A DNA stretch of 64,000 nucleotides from Methylotuvimicrobium sp. KM2 (GCF_038051925.1 NZ_CP150634.1:4286300-4350299), one strand, 5' to 3'; shown: positions 9,901 through 19,900, numbered from the stretch's first letter. Notes: generated from the sequence alone by a model not told the origin. Translations and numbers: made by a program.

Positions 9901-12900
9901 GCACGGCTTGCAAAGTGCCGGGAATCGCGGCAGCATCGATACCGGTTGCCACCCAGCGGTCAAAGTAAAATGCAATGAGCTGTCTTTCCAAAACCGCCAT
10001 CGCCTTCAGAAAAACACCGGGTGGCGTGATTTGACCCGCCATCATCTCTTTTGGACTACTGTAAAAATACAGGTCGTGCTGATGTCCGGTCGCGATGGTT
10101 ACCGCCAATGCGTTACCATCACGGCGACCGGCCCGGCCAATTCGTTGCAAATAATTCGCTTGAGCAGGAGGCACCGAGCAAAGCAGGACCGTCGACAAAT
10201 CACCGATGTTGATCCCCATCTCCAGTGTTGGTGTGGCTGACAGCAGGTTGATATCCCAAGTATCGGCACCCTCGATAAATGAGGTTTCAATGGCATGGCG
10301 TTTCTGACCATCCAACAGCCCGGTATGCTCACTCGGCACCAAACGCCGCGGCCATGCACGATAATGTCCGGAGCGGGATGACATGGGCGCAGCCTGATAA
10401 TGACCGAAGCAACCTTGGCGCAGGCATTTCATACCAATCAGCCAATGCAATTGTTGATTCGGCGCCGATAACCGATGCTGGCAATCCTTACAGGCCACTT
10501 CCAGCACTTGTGTGGTAACTTGCCAATACGTTGGGATCAATCCCCACACGGTTTGTTGTCGTACAGACAGGGCTTGCACCCAACCCTCTTTTTCCAGAGC
10601 GTCTAACGTGATCGTAAACGCTTGTTGGTATTCAGCAGATACCAAAGGCTGATCGGCCGCCAAACATTTGTTAAACCAATCGCGATACCAGGCGCTTGGC
10701 TGCATCAAGTTGTCGAAGTTATTGGAAACCTGATCCATGCTGAGCATGGCGGGCGGGCGATTACTAAAACCATAGCCCGGCATAAAGGGAAGACGTGTGA
10801 GTAGAAACTCTTTCCCTCCCTCTCTGACGTAAGTTTCGAGCTCCTTGGTGTAGAAGGCGCCTTTTTGGCGGAGTCTCGTCAAAAATCCCAATAAAAAATA
10901 CTGCACATCAGAAACGCTGACTTCCGTTAGCATACCGAGTTCTTCACGAAGCCGGCGGGTTAAGCGTTCACCGCTGGCAACCAGCCGTTCTCCGTCGGGC
11001 AGCACGGTAGCCACCACCGAACGTTCAAGCGTTCTTCCGACTCGGCTACGCAAGCCAAATTCCGTCATGACTTCCCAGGACAATCGTTTTGCTACCAAAT
11101 TGACCACATCGCTACCCGGCGGGATTTTGCCTTGCGCTTTCAAGGCCTGGTAGCCTTGCAACCATTCCATATTCGGCGCAATGAAGGTGCCGACAAAAGC
11201 GGCTTCGCTGCCCGATTGTTGCAACCAGAAATTGGGAAACTCTTGCGCTAAACGCGGTAAGGATAAACCTTCACCTTGTCGCCGAATGAAGTGGGCTAAG
11301 GCATTGCGTAACGTCTGCGAATAGGTACGAGCGCCAAAAAAGCCCGCTCTATGCGCGGCATCTTGCACCGAGTCGGAAAAAGCAATCAGCTTGTAATCGT
11401 CGTTGAATGACGAACCCAACAATTCGCCAATCAATACACTGGAAAGACTAGCGGCCCTCGAGCCGATGATCGACAGCGATTCATGCCCGCTGCAACAAGG
11501 ACAATCGGCCGAAACGATGGTTCTATTGATGCCACCACGCTGAACCTGCTTACGAATCTCAGGCATCCAGACTGCGATCCGATGTCCCTGGCAACCGCTA
11601 CAAGTATCGCTGCCTTTCAAAGGGGATAACTGATGACAGCTCGTACACAGCCAGCGTTTTTCACCCTCTGGAGCCTTTCGTTCGGGTTCAAGCGGAAACA
11701 ACAACGAGGCATCCGGTTTTTGTCCAAACCAAGACTGATAAAAAGCTTGTAAGTCAGGCCTAATGCGCTGTTCGCCTTCCGCTACCACCGCCCCCCAAGT
11801 GACAGCATGACATTCGCGGCAATGCAGTAACGGCAGGTGCAAGGGATCAGCCAAATCGCGCAGATCGTCGGCATGGGTTAATTTAGATGGATAGGCGACA
11901 CTCGCTACCATGCGTCGCAATTCCCGTAACCAAAGTTGCACACGCACTTGTAAAAATGGGTCAACATCCTCTCGGGTTACAGAAGCCTGCAAGGACGATG
12001 TTTCTGGGTTTTTCCAACGCCTGGCCGCTGAAATCAAGGCGATCAAACTATCGATCAGAATTTCAGCCGCTGTGATGTCTGGCAAGCGTAAACGTTGCCG
12101 CCATAATTCAGCGAGTTCGCCAGCGTCACATAACACATGGGTTTGTCGCAGCAGTTCGTGAAAGGCGGTTAAGCGCAGCAATTGTTCACCCAACTGCACC
12201 GAAGCCTTGAGCCGATTGGCTTCATCCGGTGAATCTAACGCTAAAGTTTGACCTAACCAAAATTCCGCCGCCCGACGCAGATAAACCCCAGATTCCGATT
12301 CGCCAGGACGCAATTCCATCAGGGCTTCGACCGGCCAACGGGAAATCGGCTCAACACTGTCAGCGTAGCGGCCCAAATATTCATCCACCGATAAGCGATC
12401 TTCCAATACGATGCCATCGTCATCGAAAGCTGTGTCGAAAACCGCTTCTGCGTATTCGCGTAACGCAGTCACTGCAGAGGCATCACCAATAGTCGCCGAT
12501 GTGCCGACACAGGCCATTTCCTCGCCGATGCTTAACTTGTCGCGCAAGCGCCGAATCAAACACGCCAAATCCGTGCCTTGAGCGCCGTCGAAGGTATGCA
12601 ACTCGTCAACCACCAGATAACGCAATACGCCCGACGTGTTGAACTGCCAGAGCTTTTGATCCTGCGGACGCATCAACAAGAAATCCAGCATCTTGTAGTT
12701 GGTCAGCAAGATATCCGGCGGATTCTCGCGCAAGGTGTCGCGGTGTGAAATGACCTGTTCAGGTGTCATCGCACGATTATTCGAGCCATCGTCGCCGGTG
12801 AACAAACCCACGCTCAGTTTCGGATTGAGCTTGCTGCATTCCTTGGCAAACCGCCGCGCCTGATCGGTAGCCAGCGCATTCATCGGATAAATGATGATGG

Positions 12901-13291
12901 CCTTGATGCCCGAGTGTCGATGAGTCAGGCAATAATCCAGAATGGGATACATGAAACACTCGGTTTTACCAGAGCCGGTACCGGTAGCCACGATGGTCGA
13001 GCGTGCGGCATTTCCCGACAGGCGTTGAAAAGCCTTCAGTTGATGTTGATAGGGCTGGAAGCCAATCACATAGCGACTAAACGGCAATGTTGTATCCGCA
13101 CCTGCCGTACGGAAAGGCAATTTGACTTCCAACCAAGGGCCTTTGGACAAATTGCCATTTTCGTCCAGAAAATCGTCAATCAACGTGCGATTGGCATCTC
13201 GTCTAAATCCAGGGGTCGTGACTGGAAAAGTGGTGCGCAGGAACGTTTGTAAGCCCTCTGTGATCTGGCGGGCGACGAGGATAGGCAACAT
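6926..13291 (-). CDS. Giant DEAH-box helicase with DUF1998/MZB domain (DruE- or DrmA-DrmB-like)
   Basis: At 2121 residues this is the largest protein here. The N-terminal helicase has Walker A GTGSGKTECF near residue 107, motif II VVDELHTFDGAQGTD, motif III VGTSATIGD and motif VI YLQRIGRAGRRDGN near residue 1000. Between and after the RecA lobes are several Cys pairs (CRECH, CTSCH, CSGC, CPCC, CKDC, CPAC with CPRC, CRHC), then the DUF1998/MrfA zinc-binding signature CSCAEHSDQDGCYRC around residue 1640, and a C-terminal ~400-residue tail. DISARM uses two proteins, DrmA (helicase) and DrmB (DUF1998); Druantia DruE is a single ~2000-residue protein of this kind. With a methylase, SNF2 helicase and PLD-like gene upstream, I favour a fused DrmAB role. 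Start is 5 bp after the AbrB gene. Confidence 0.85.
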   Translation of the reverse strand: MLPILVARQITEGLQTFLRTTFPVTTPGFRRDANRTLIDDFLDENGNLSKGPWLEVKLPFRTAGADTTLPFSRYVIGFQPYQHQLKAFQRLSGNAARSTIVATGTGSGKTECFMYPILDYCLTHRHSGIKAIIIYPMNALATDQARRFAKECSKLNPKLSVGLFTGDDGSNNRAMTPEQVISHRDTLRENPPDILLTNYKMLDFLLMRPQDQKLWQFNTSGVLRYLVVDELHTFDGAQGTDLACLIRRLRDKLSIGEEMACVGTSATIGDASAVTALREYAEAVFDTAFDDDGIVLEDRLSVDEYLGRYADSVEPISRWPVEALMELRPGESESGVYLRRAAEFWLGQTLALDSPDEANRLKASVQLGEQLLRLTAFHELLRQTHVLCDAGELAELWRQRLRLPDITAAEILIDSLIALISAARRWKNPETSSLQASVTREDVDPFLQVRVQLWLRELRRMVASVAYPSKLTHADDLRDLADPLHLPLLHCRECHAVTWGAVVAEGEQRIRPDLQAFYQSWFGQKPDASLLFPLEPERKAPEGEKRWLCTSCHQLSPLKGSDTCSGCQGHRIAVWMPEIRKQVQRGGINRTIVSADCPCCSGHESLSIIGSRAASLSSVLIGELLGSSFNDDYKLIAFSDSVQDAAHRAGFFGARTYSQTLRNALAHFIRRQGEGLSLPRLAQEFPNFWLQQSGSEAAFVGTFIAPNMEWLQGYQALKAQGKIPPGSDVVNLVAKRLSWEVMTEFGLRSRVGRTLERSVVATVLPDGERLVASGERLTRRLREELGMLTEVSVSDVQYFLLGFLTRLRQKGAFYTKELETYVREGGKEFLLTRLPFMPGYGFSNRPPAMLSMDQVSNNFDNLMQPSAWYRDWFNKCLAADQPLVSAEYQQAFTITLDALEKEGWVQALSVRQQTVWGLIPTYWQVTTQVLEVACKDCQHRLSAPNQQLHWLIGMKCLRQGCFGHYQAAPMSSRSGHYRAWPRRLVPSEHTGLLDGQKRHAIETSFIEGADTWDINLLSATPTLEMGINIGDLSTVLLCSVPPAQANYLQRIGRAGRRDGNALAVTIATGHQHDLYFYSSPKEMMAGQITPPGVFLKAMAVLERQLIAFYFDRWVATGIDAAAIPGTLQAVLDTVESGRLEGFPHNLLHYVDDHGLAIIERFLALFPDLDADGIHHIEQFLLGSKTEGTLGWRILNRLNELSQTRQSVRSRADELKKRITQLEAQPTDEARDQLLADSKSERQALLALIGSINRRLTLNFFTDEGLLPNYAFPEEGVTLNSVILRRKEVRDEGNEGKRYEALSFSFQRSAQAALGELVPEARFYAAEHQLNIEQVDLRLSKPQNWRLCPACHYNENIDESGDPHSVCPRCGNGQWADTGQKRTLLKLRQVYARADSRNDRIGDDSDQREPKFYQRQLLVDVPPESQQGGYRLASEELPFGFEYLRNARFREINFGEPGDTAETFHVAGRSDARKGFEICRHCGMVRRHRLRKGQYAHTLDCPLSKPGVESTDEDWLTSLYLYRELNSEAIRILLPLADVAQSETRKMSFVAALNMGLRQYFKGNVQHLEITEMSESASDGHATRQYLVIYDRVPGGTGYLKELMRTPENLMGLLQQAYDLLESCSCAEHSDQDGCYRCILAYRDSRNRSAISRKVALTLLKQILDLQGQLQSVAKLSDIDINSALGSPLEALFVSALARFTDMTKKTVNGKPGYWINVSDSSGNTRVWELEPQVKLGPTQNVTLQTIPDFMLRPVREGDLKELGEWALYLDGFGPHFGIQTDDTRKRLAVMRSGRRVWSLGWQDIPEIGQQPNSVMSDYLLKNRQPAMLTQYDKLAERFGWQSNANLESSLVSGPFKLLLDYLKDPVSNRERLKQASLCNAISWLSLPSLKAPIWQEPQFALKALIPTTIWHWMQNLDEPLAFGGLLEGLETSAAPVDIAVFLPVAGLTSRERLLTEMSVAVVLDETGAEQIKVFEKIWRGFWHAVNVLQFAPRFTVATRGGVLEQVYENLLQGWPSKPHEIQSVSSAASDNPWTEIFELCEIDRFALESLINAGISCPEVGFDLVANGQVVATAELAWPDAMLAIMLETPDTFAEIPNWKLISVHQADWLDELMQLLPKQE

Positions 13292-13296
13292 GCCGC

Positions 13297-13575
13297 TTAA
13301 CGGATGGTTTGGGTATTTAAATTCAAAGAGGCAGTTTCACGGCGGCGATCGGCAATCAATTCATCAGCAAGGCTAATTCCGGCTGGAATATTGGCAAAAC
13401 GCACCTTTAGCCGCTGACGGACACTTTCGCGTTTCTCAAGAATCAGACGGCCGTTTTCCACCTTGCCGATCAATGAAGTATCCTTGTCTACGGTAAAAGC
13501 TTGAATGAGCTCAGCTGGAATAACCAAATGGCCTTGCTGGTCAAATTGGACTTCGGCTTGCAGTATAGTTGACAT
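13297..13575 (-). CDS. AbrB/MazE-type DNA-binding antitoxin
   Basis: A 92-residue protein with an N-terminal SpoVT-AbrB fold (VQFDQQGHLVIPAELIQAF) and a charged tail. The ATG at 13575 is preferred over an upstream ATG because AAGGAG stands 7 nt before it on the minus strand. AbrB-type antitoxins bind DNA as swapped-hairpin dimers and normally neutralise a partner toxin. No PIN, MazF or Doc toxin lies directly next to it: upstream is the DUF262 gene and downstream the giant helicase. It may act as a local repressor of the last two genes, or be an antitoxin whose partner was lost. Confidence 0.75.
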   Translation of the reverse strand: MSTILQAEVQFDQQGHLVIPAELIQAFTVDKDTSLIGKVENGRLILEKRESVRQRLKVRFANIPAGISLADELIADRRRETASLNLNTQTIR

Positions 13576-13680
13576 TTGAGACTCCTTGAAATGTAAGAAA
13601 AAGTGGAATTGTGTATGCCGATAACAGTAGAACGGCAATCATTGTTAAGCGAAACATCCTGGCAAGAAGGCGAAATTTCG

Positions 13681-15366
13681 TCATTCGTAAGAAATATTCC
13701 ATGTTTCCACGGCTTGTTTAGCAAGCCAGGATTGGTAGTCATTCAAGTTTTGCAAATTCCATTGCGGGTAAGAAGCAACTTTTTCCGCCAGAGGATAGCG
13801 AGAATTGATATAGGCTAATTTTTTATTAGCAAAACTCGATCGGCCCAGTTGATCTTTATCTAATAAAATGACATTACCCAAGCGGTCCTGAATATCATTA
13901 ACCCCTTCGCCAAAATAGCTATCCCAATGTTCATCGGCGTTATAGGGACAAATGTGTTCCAATGTGGTTTTACTGTAGTTGGTGTTATGCCCGAGATAAG
14001 TTTCTATTTCTGCCAACAGGAAGCGTATTTTCTTTTCACTTCGCCGGCTTGGCATTTTGTGAAATTCAAACGCATTAAAAAATGCCTCATCGCTGGGATA
14101 CAGTTTCTTAAATAGTTCACTGTTCTTGATATGACTGGCGCGGGTGAATTCTTGCTTATCAATCTTTATCGCCAATTGGTTGTAAGCACTTTCCTGTTCA
14201 TTCGGCGAGAAATGACAAACAACATTATAACGAATGGATAATACATATAAGTATTTGACAAGTTTGATAAATTCATCGGCGGTAAATTTAAAAAAAGCGC
14301 TCATTAAAATGGTAAAGGGTTGCTTGATATTGAATAAAGCAAAGCCTTCCAGGTATTTTTTAGCGGAACGGTAATCTTGGTCTTGACTAGCCCACCATTC
14401 ATCTTCCGGATTCAATAACGAAGCATATACCGGCGCATAGTCGCCTAACGAGCGTAAATAGGCATAGGCTTTCTCTGGCGTATTGGCCAATTTTCTAACC
14501 GAAGAAAATAGCTCTTTTTTTTGCGATAAACTGGCCTGAAAATTGTGATGATAACGAATGAAGTCGGTAAAATTACTTTCCCCTAACTGAGAAACAATTT
14601 CCGACCAAGTTTCGTCGAGCTCATTGAGTTCCTCATCCGGCACATTATTATTCTTGGTGACGATGGAAAAAATATAGTTTTTCAATAGATCCGGTGTAGA
14701 CAGTTGTACTCCGCGTGCATTCAGTGTTTCGAACACTTTATAAGCATTTAAATCATCTTGAACCACAATTTTGGTAAAGATCATCCCTGAAGCAACGCGC
14801 TCGATAAATTCAGCAATTTCCTGGCCGCTACCACCAAATTTCTTTTCTTGAAAAAACTTAAAGCATCTATTGATTAATTTATTGGTATGCGTTTGTCCAC
14901 GTCGATTAGGTGCATCGAGGTTTGCGCAGATAGATTTGAAATTAGCGCTATTATTTCGATTCAGTGAGAGTTTGCTATCGACTTTCAAGGATATGGGATT
15001 GGTTGAGCCAATGTAGCGCTGCTTCAAAACGCTTAATCGCTGGGTATTGTCATCAACTTCTTGGTTTTTATCGATCAAATTTTGAATATTTTTCATCGCG
15101 GCAAGAATCAACAAAGATAAGGTAATGAGTCGTTGTTGGCCATCAATCACTTCAAAATCGTATTGTCCTTTGCGTTGCAGCACGATATAGCCCATGTAAT
15201 GGAATTGTTCTTCAGCGATGGTTTCGATATCTGCCCATAAATCCTCCCATTGCTGCCTGTCCCAAGCATAGTCACGCTGAAACCGTGGCACCTGGTATTT
15301 GATGCCGTTGCCGATGAGCTCTTGGAAACTTTGATTGGTGGGTTCCATTAACATGAAAGAAGCCAT
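13681..15366 (-). CDS. DUF262/DUF1524 protein (GmrSD-type restriction family)
   Basis: A 561-residue protein. The DUF262 N-terminal domain has the entry motif YQVPRFQRDYAWDRQQWEDL and the ParB-like nucleotide-binding motif EVIDGQQRLITLSLL. The C-terminal DUF1524 domain has the HNH-type pattern TTLEHICPYN, then DRLGNVILLDKDQLG, with the catalytic-type His in LEHI. GmrSD-family enzymes cut modified DNA in a nucleotide-dependent manner (type IV restriction). This would sit oddly beside a methyltransferase unless it is tuned to foreign modifications, or it may be a passenger. It is followed by the AbrB gene at a 105-bp gap. Function is by family only. Confidence 0.85.
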   Translation of the reverse strand: MASFMLMEPTNQSFQELIGNGIKYQVPRFQRDYAWDRQQWEDLWADIETIAEEQFHYMGYIVLQRKGQYDFEVIDGQQRLITLSLLILAAMKNIQNLIDKNQEVDDNTQRLSVLKQRYIGSTNPISLKVDSKLSLNRNNSANFKSICANLDAPNRRGQTHTNKLINRCFKFFQEKKFGGSGQEIAEFIERVASGMIFTKIVVQDDLNAYKVFETLNARGVQLSTPDLLKNYIFSIVTKNNNVPDEELNELDETWSEIVSQLGESNFTDFIRYHHNFQASLSQKKELFSSVRKLANTPEKAYAYLRSLGDYAPVYASLLNPEDEWWASQDQDYRSAKKYLEGFALFNIKQPFTILMSAFFKFTADEFIKLVKYLYVLSIRYNVVCHFSPNEQESAYNQLAIKIDKQEFTRASHIKNSELFKKLYPSDEAFFNAFEFHKMPSRRSEKKIRFLLAEIETYLGHNTNYSKTTLEHICPYNADEHWDSYFGEGVNDIQDRLGNVILLDKDQLGRSSFANKKLAYINSRYPLAEKVASYPQWNLQNLNDYQSWLAKQAVETWNISYE

Positions 15367-15384
15367 GGGGTTGCCTATCCGTTT

Positions 15385-15620
15385 TTAAGGTTTAACTAAT
15401 AAATGACCACGTTCTAAAATCTGATCAATATGAAAATCGAATCGATCGTTCCAATAAATACGACGATTTTTGAATTTCACAGATTTGAATAAATTCAAGT
15501 CATAAAGTGGTTTATAGCAAGGGATTCTTTCCAATTCCGCTTTGACATCGAAATCGAATCATCGTCCAAATAAACGCGCACAATATAATTATCTCCTGCT
15601 TCAGCGTTTATTAATTTCAT
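15385..15620 (-). pseudogene. DUF2442 protein gene broken by one frameshift
   Basis: Reading the minus strand from ATG 15620 gives MKLINAEAGDNYIVRVYLDD and then, after D-S-I, the frame breaks. Adding one base near 15550-15560 continues as FDVKAELERIPCYKPLYDL and IYWNDRFDFHIDQILERG to a stop at 15385. The joined ~78-residue protein has the DUF2442 pattern: fD..a-L...P-y..L-D...F..V......I-W. Such proteins often accompany DUF4160 proteins in toxin-antitoxin-like pairs; no DUF4160 neighbour is present. A single missing base indicates recent decay or a sequencing error. Confidence 0.7.
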
Positions 15621-15634
15621 AATCCCATGGCGCA

Positions 15635-16957
15635 TTAGTTACTTTCAGGGGCGGCATCATACTCACTAAACAACTGAGCCACCATTCGCTCCCCGCCACC
15701 TTTTCGCATAGTGTCAGCTAGTGCAGCCCGGAATTTCTCATCATTAATAGACTCGTAGGTTACATCTTTGAAAACCACGCTGATGTCAGGCGAAAAAATT
15801 TGTTCGATAGAGCCAAATGCATCAAACAAATCTTGTTCGATGATCGCCAAATAATCTTCGTCGCTTGGCTCAGTTGTGAAAATAAATTTTCTGTAGCATT
15901 CCGGTGGATTGTCTTTGACTTTTGGTAACAGTGATTTGGCTAAATCTTTAACGGAATTTATTATTTCTGCTTTGAGCTGTTTTTTAACCTTTTCTGCAAA
16001 GGCTTTGATATCCGCTTTAAAACAGGCAATCCTTTTATCGAAATCGTCCCTACGTGAGCGCATGATTACCCAGCCATATCGATTAACGCACAGCAAAAAA
16101 TCATCATAGATTTTTTTACGTTCATTCTCTAAGGTCGCCTCGTCATAGTCGCGTTCGATATTGTGTTTATTTTCATCAAAGATAGGCATTGCCGATTTAG
16201 GTTCCAACTTGGGTATTTTTACTTTAATAGCTGTAGAACCTTGCAGAAGCGAAAAGCTGTTTTTAATCCGCTTTCCAAGCTCTTGATCATCACCAACCAA
16301 TAAGTAATTGGGAATGGTGACTTTTTTACTTGATAACCGATAGCCCTTTACTTCCAATTCCACATATTGAATTTTAGTGTTGAATACTCTTTCAACCCTG
16401 GCGATGTCGAACCGTTTAGGGGGTATTTCTTTTAGATTGGTAAGTGTTTGTTCTATTTCAGCAGGTGTTGCTGCTTGACGACCAATCTCGGCTTCCATCG
16501 GCAATGCATTTGAACTTTCACACGCTGGGGCATTTGCGGCGCAGGCATGGGTGATTTCCGCTAAAGGATTACTGCCGATTACAATAGCGTTAGGTTTTGA
16601 AGGCGCATCAGATCCCGCTTCAATCAACTGTGGGGTCGGCGCATAAACATTCACTGCGTCATCCACAATTAATAAACCGACGCGTAATCCAGGTTGATAA
16701 CGCAACTCGAGTGAATAGGACTGTGCTATTTCTTGTAATTTTTTTAATCCCTCTTCTGTCCCATAACCCAAGCGACACACCTCTGGGTCAAGATCAACAA
16801 TAACGGTAATCGCTGGTAAATCGCGTTTACTGCTTTGATCACCGATTGCCAGAGCGACAGGCTCAGAAATTCCTGGCGCAACATACACCAATCGCTTCGT
16901 GCAATTTTGAATCGCGGCAACCAATGTTTCATCATTTATTACGGTGAAGGTCGTCAT
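15635..16957 (-). CDS. PLD-fold protein without HKD residues (DrmC-like position)
   Basis: A 440-residue protein that begins like a phospholipase-D-fold domain (LVYVAPGISEPVALAI, then ITVIVDLDPEVCRLGYG). Where active PLD enzymes carry H-x-K-x4-D, this one has GLRVGLLIVDDAVNVYAPT: the His is Arg and the Lys is lost while the D-D ends are kept. The second half is lysine- and acid-rich and helical and lacks a second HKD. Start and stop codons interlock with the methylase (TAATG at 16957), so the two are translationally coupled. In DISARM the PLD protein is DrmC; this could be a catalytically dead DrmC-type sensor or scaffold. The fold call is by eye and needs profile support. Confidence 0.6.
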   Translation of the reverse strand: MTTFTVINDETLVAAIQNCTKRLVYVAPGISEPVALAIGDQSSKRDLPAITVIVDLDPEVCRLGYGTEEGLKKLQEIAQSYSLELRYQPGLRVGLLIVDDAVNVYAPTPQLIEAGSDAPSKPNAIVIGSNPLAEITHACAANAPACESSNALPMEAEIGRQAATPAEIEQTLTNLKEIPPKRFDIARVERVFNTKIQYVELEVKGYRLSSKKVTIPNYLLVGDDQELGKRIKNSFSLLQGSTAIKVKIPKLEPKSAMPIFDENKHNIERDYDEATLENERKKIYDDFLLCVNRYGWVIMRSRRDDFDKRIACFKADIKAFAEKVKKQLKAEIINSVKDLAKSLLPKVKDNPPECYRKFIFTTEPSDEDYLAIIEQDLFDAFGSIEQIFSPDISVVFKDVTYESINDEKFRAALADTMRKGGGERMVAQLFSEYDAAPESN

Positions 16958-19900
16958 TAGCTTTTATCCTTTTCAAAAAACTCCCAGGCAATCCGATAGT
17001 CTTCTTCGCGGTTGGGTTTGAAGAATGGCGCGGTGTAGGTGATGGTGCGTTCGGTGGGGCCGCCGGGGAGGGTGTCGTCCAAGAAGGTTTTGGTGACTTG
17101 GCCGGATTGCATGTCGGCTATGTCTTCCCAGCCGAGGGCGATGTTTTGTTCGTGGCGGTCGTCGCTTTGGTTGCCGTAGCGGATGCCTTCGTTGAGATCG
17201 GACTTACGGGCTTTGCGCGGCAGGCCGACGCCGACCAGGCCTTTGCTGGGGGTAAAGACGATGCGGCCGTTTTGGTCGTACCAGGTATCGACTTCGTATT
17301 GGCGCATCACCGGGAATTGCACGCGGTAGATGGTGAGCAGTTCGTCCAGGGTCATGCCCAAGGCTTGCGCGACCAATACGTCGATTTCCAGTAAGGCTTG
17401 GCGGCGGGCGTAGTCGGTACGCAGGGCGCATTGGCGTTGCCACTCGGGGGTGAGATTAGCGAAGAAATCTTGCGGTAGAATTTGAGATCCGGGGTAAGAG
17501 CTATTGATCTTGATGGACCAACGTTGTTCTCGGAAAGCTGGATCCCATGTGGTTTCCCAAAGCTCAGCATAGTGCGTTGTGAGAGAGGATAATACTAGTA
17601 CTCGTGATTGGAACGAGTGTGATCCAAATAAGTTTCCTGGGATCGCGTATTCTTCAAGACTCCGATGAAGATTTGTCCTTCCTGATAATTTCGTAATGAA
17701 ATCATAAACAATCGAGAAACAGCATCCGACGACTGTCAATAATTTTAAGATATCCCTAAATACATATGAACGAATTCCATTAGTATGCGCGATATACTTT
17801 GGTGCTAGTGCAACAACTAAAGCTTTTTCTGCACCAATACTAATCATTGATCGGGCTACCAGTCGGTAGTAGTCCATAACTGTTTTTAACTCTGACGCAT
17901 CTTCTTTAAGCCAAGAAACTTTTGGTGTCCGCGAACGATAATCACTAGCTGAACAAGCAGGAACATAATTAGTCCGGGGCAAATAGTCGTCAGGCAATGT
18001 AATTAGGTCAAGCGTGTCATAAGCTCGATGGGTATTGCACTCTTCTCGAGGTGTCTGAAAAAAAGGATTCCCAACGGAGAAGTGGGGGCCAGAAAGTATC
18101 AAGCCCCTAGCTTCATTTGGAAATGACGTATCTCGTCGGATTGTGCCATCAGTTTGAGCATTAACCTCATTCCAACAAGTTGATGGTGTAGGGAAAAACT
18201 CACCATGAAAGTCTGCTAATCGCATTGATTGAGCAGCAAACTTTTCAAGAACGCTCATCAACTGATGAGCGTGTATAGTTGGCAGCCTTCCCTCAAGAGC
18301 AGGCGTACCCACTTCATCATAAAGTTGTGAAAACAGTAATAATTCTTTCTCGGTTACATTAATGATGCGGTCAGGGTGGCCTTCGATATTCCAATCATCT
18401 TCACCATTTTTAATGCCTTGAACTGATTTATCGTGTAATGGTTCATAGCATCCGTCTATTGTATTTGGGATAAAAAGATTTGAAATGCTTTTAAAGTAAA
18501 TTTGATTAGTCGCTGAGCCAAAAATATTTATACTGAACTTATTTCGATTCCCAATTGGAAATAGTGCTTTCTCATTTTGAAATTGAAAGTGTAAGCGAAG
18601 ACGCCTATATAATTTATCCCTGAAAGCACCACCATTAGGGTCATCATAAACTCCTTCCGGATGCAAAAAACCGCTGATACCTTTCCCTGACCCATTCGCC
18701 CAAGCTTTTGGTAAAAAGCATTTATATAAATTTGCTTTTTGTCCAGCCAGTTCTTGATAATTACCTACTGCATTCAAAAAGTTCTGTGCCCCCTCTGATT
18801 CCTCATATTCAGATCGCCAACTTTCTTCTAATTCGGGTAATTTATGAAAAGTTTCTGCTCGTAAATCCGCCATCCGCTTAGCACTATAGCTTTTCAACAC
18901 AAAACTCGGCTCGAAATCACCCAACACCGAGCCGCTGTTCCATTCCACTCTTAACCAAGGCGGATTTCCCAAAAACAAATCAAAGCCGCCATTGCCGGCA
19001 AACACATCGGCAAACGCCAAATTCCAATGAAAGAAGCGGCGTTGCAGGGCAATGTCGTCGGCGCGTTTCAGGCGTGGCGAGGCTTTGAACAGTTTGCTCA
19101 AGTTGACCACACCGAAGCGATTGACGAATTGCACAGCCTCTTGCTGCGGTTGGGTTTCGGCAAATAAATCGCTTTGCAGTTTGGCGGAACCAACGGTTTC
19201 GGTTTGTTGGCTGGTGGCGATGGTGTCGCCGAGCAGCAGTGTTTCAAGATCAAACAGCCATTCTTCGCGGCTGGGCAGATCGCCCTCGGCATGAATCGGC
19301 CAGAACCATAAGGCGCACCAGTAATCCATCACCAGTTTCAGGCGGCGGTAGGCGCTGGTGTTTTGCTGTTCTTTGGTTTCCAGTTTTTCCGTTATCACCT
19401 GATCTTTTTCATCCAGCGTTGTAGCTTTGCCGGATTGTTGGAAACCATAAATCTGATACGGATCGGTGGTTTGTTTGCGGAAATTAGCCTGGGTTCGCGC
19501 GTGTTCCTGCCACAGTTCCTCCAGCTTGACGCTGAGTTTTTCCAGGCGTTCTAATTCGGTTTTATTGAACGGCTGGATAAACGTTTTACGCCAGGTGTTG
19601 ATGGCCTTGATCTGATCCGGATAAAGGGCTTTGACTTCCTTATCGCTGTAGTTGGCCATGCCGCTGTCTGGCAACAGAAAATGCCAGATTTGTCCGGGTT
19701 GGCGCAGCGTGGCCATGGGCACGGCTTTGGGCGCTTGGTTGAGCCAGCAGGCGTCATCGCTGGGTTTGCGGTTGAGCTGGTCGCTGCTGAACACTTCGCG
19801 GCGGGCGCCGATCAAGGAATTGCCGCAATACAGTTGCAAACCAAACCAGGGCACGAAGCGGTCTTTGGATAAGGCGTTGAGCCACAGCGAGACTTCGGCC

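Noticed and set aside
6926-13291. Calling the island plain Druantia
   Set aside because: The giant helicase has DruE size, but no DruA-D, DruF-G or DruH partner can be recognised beside it.
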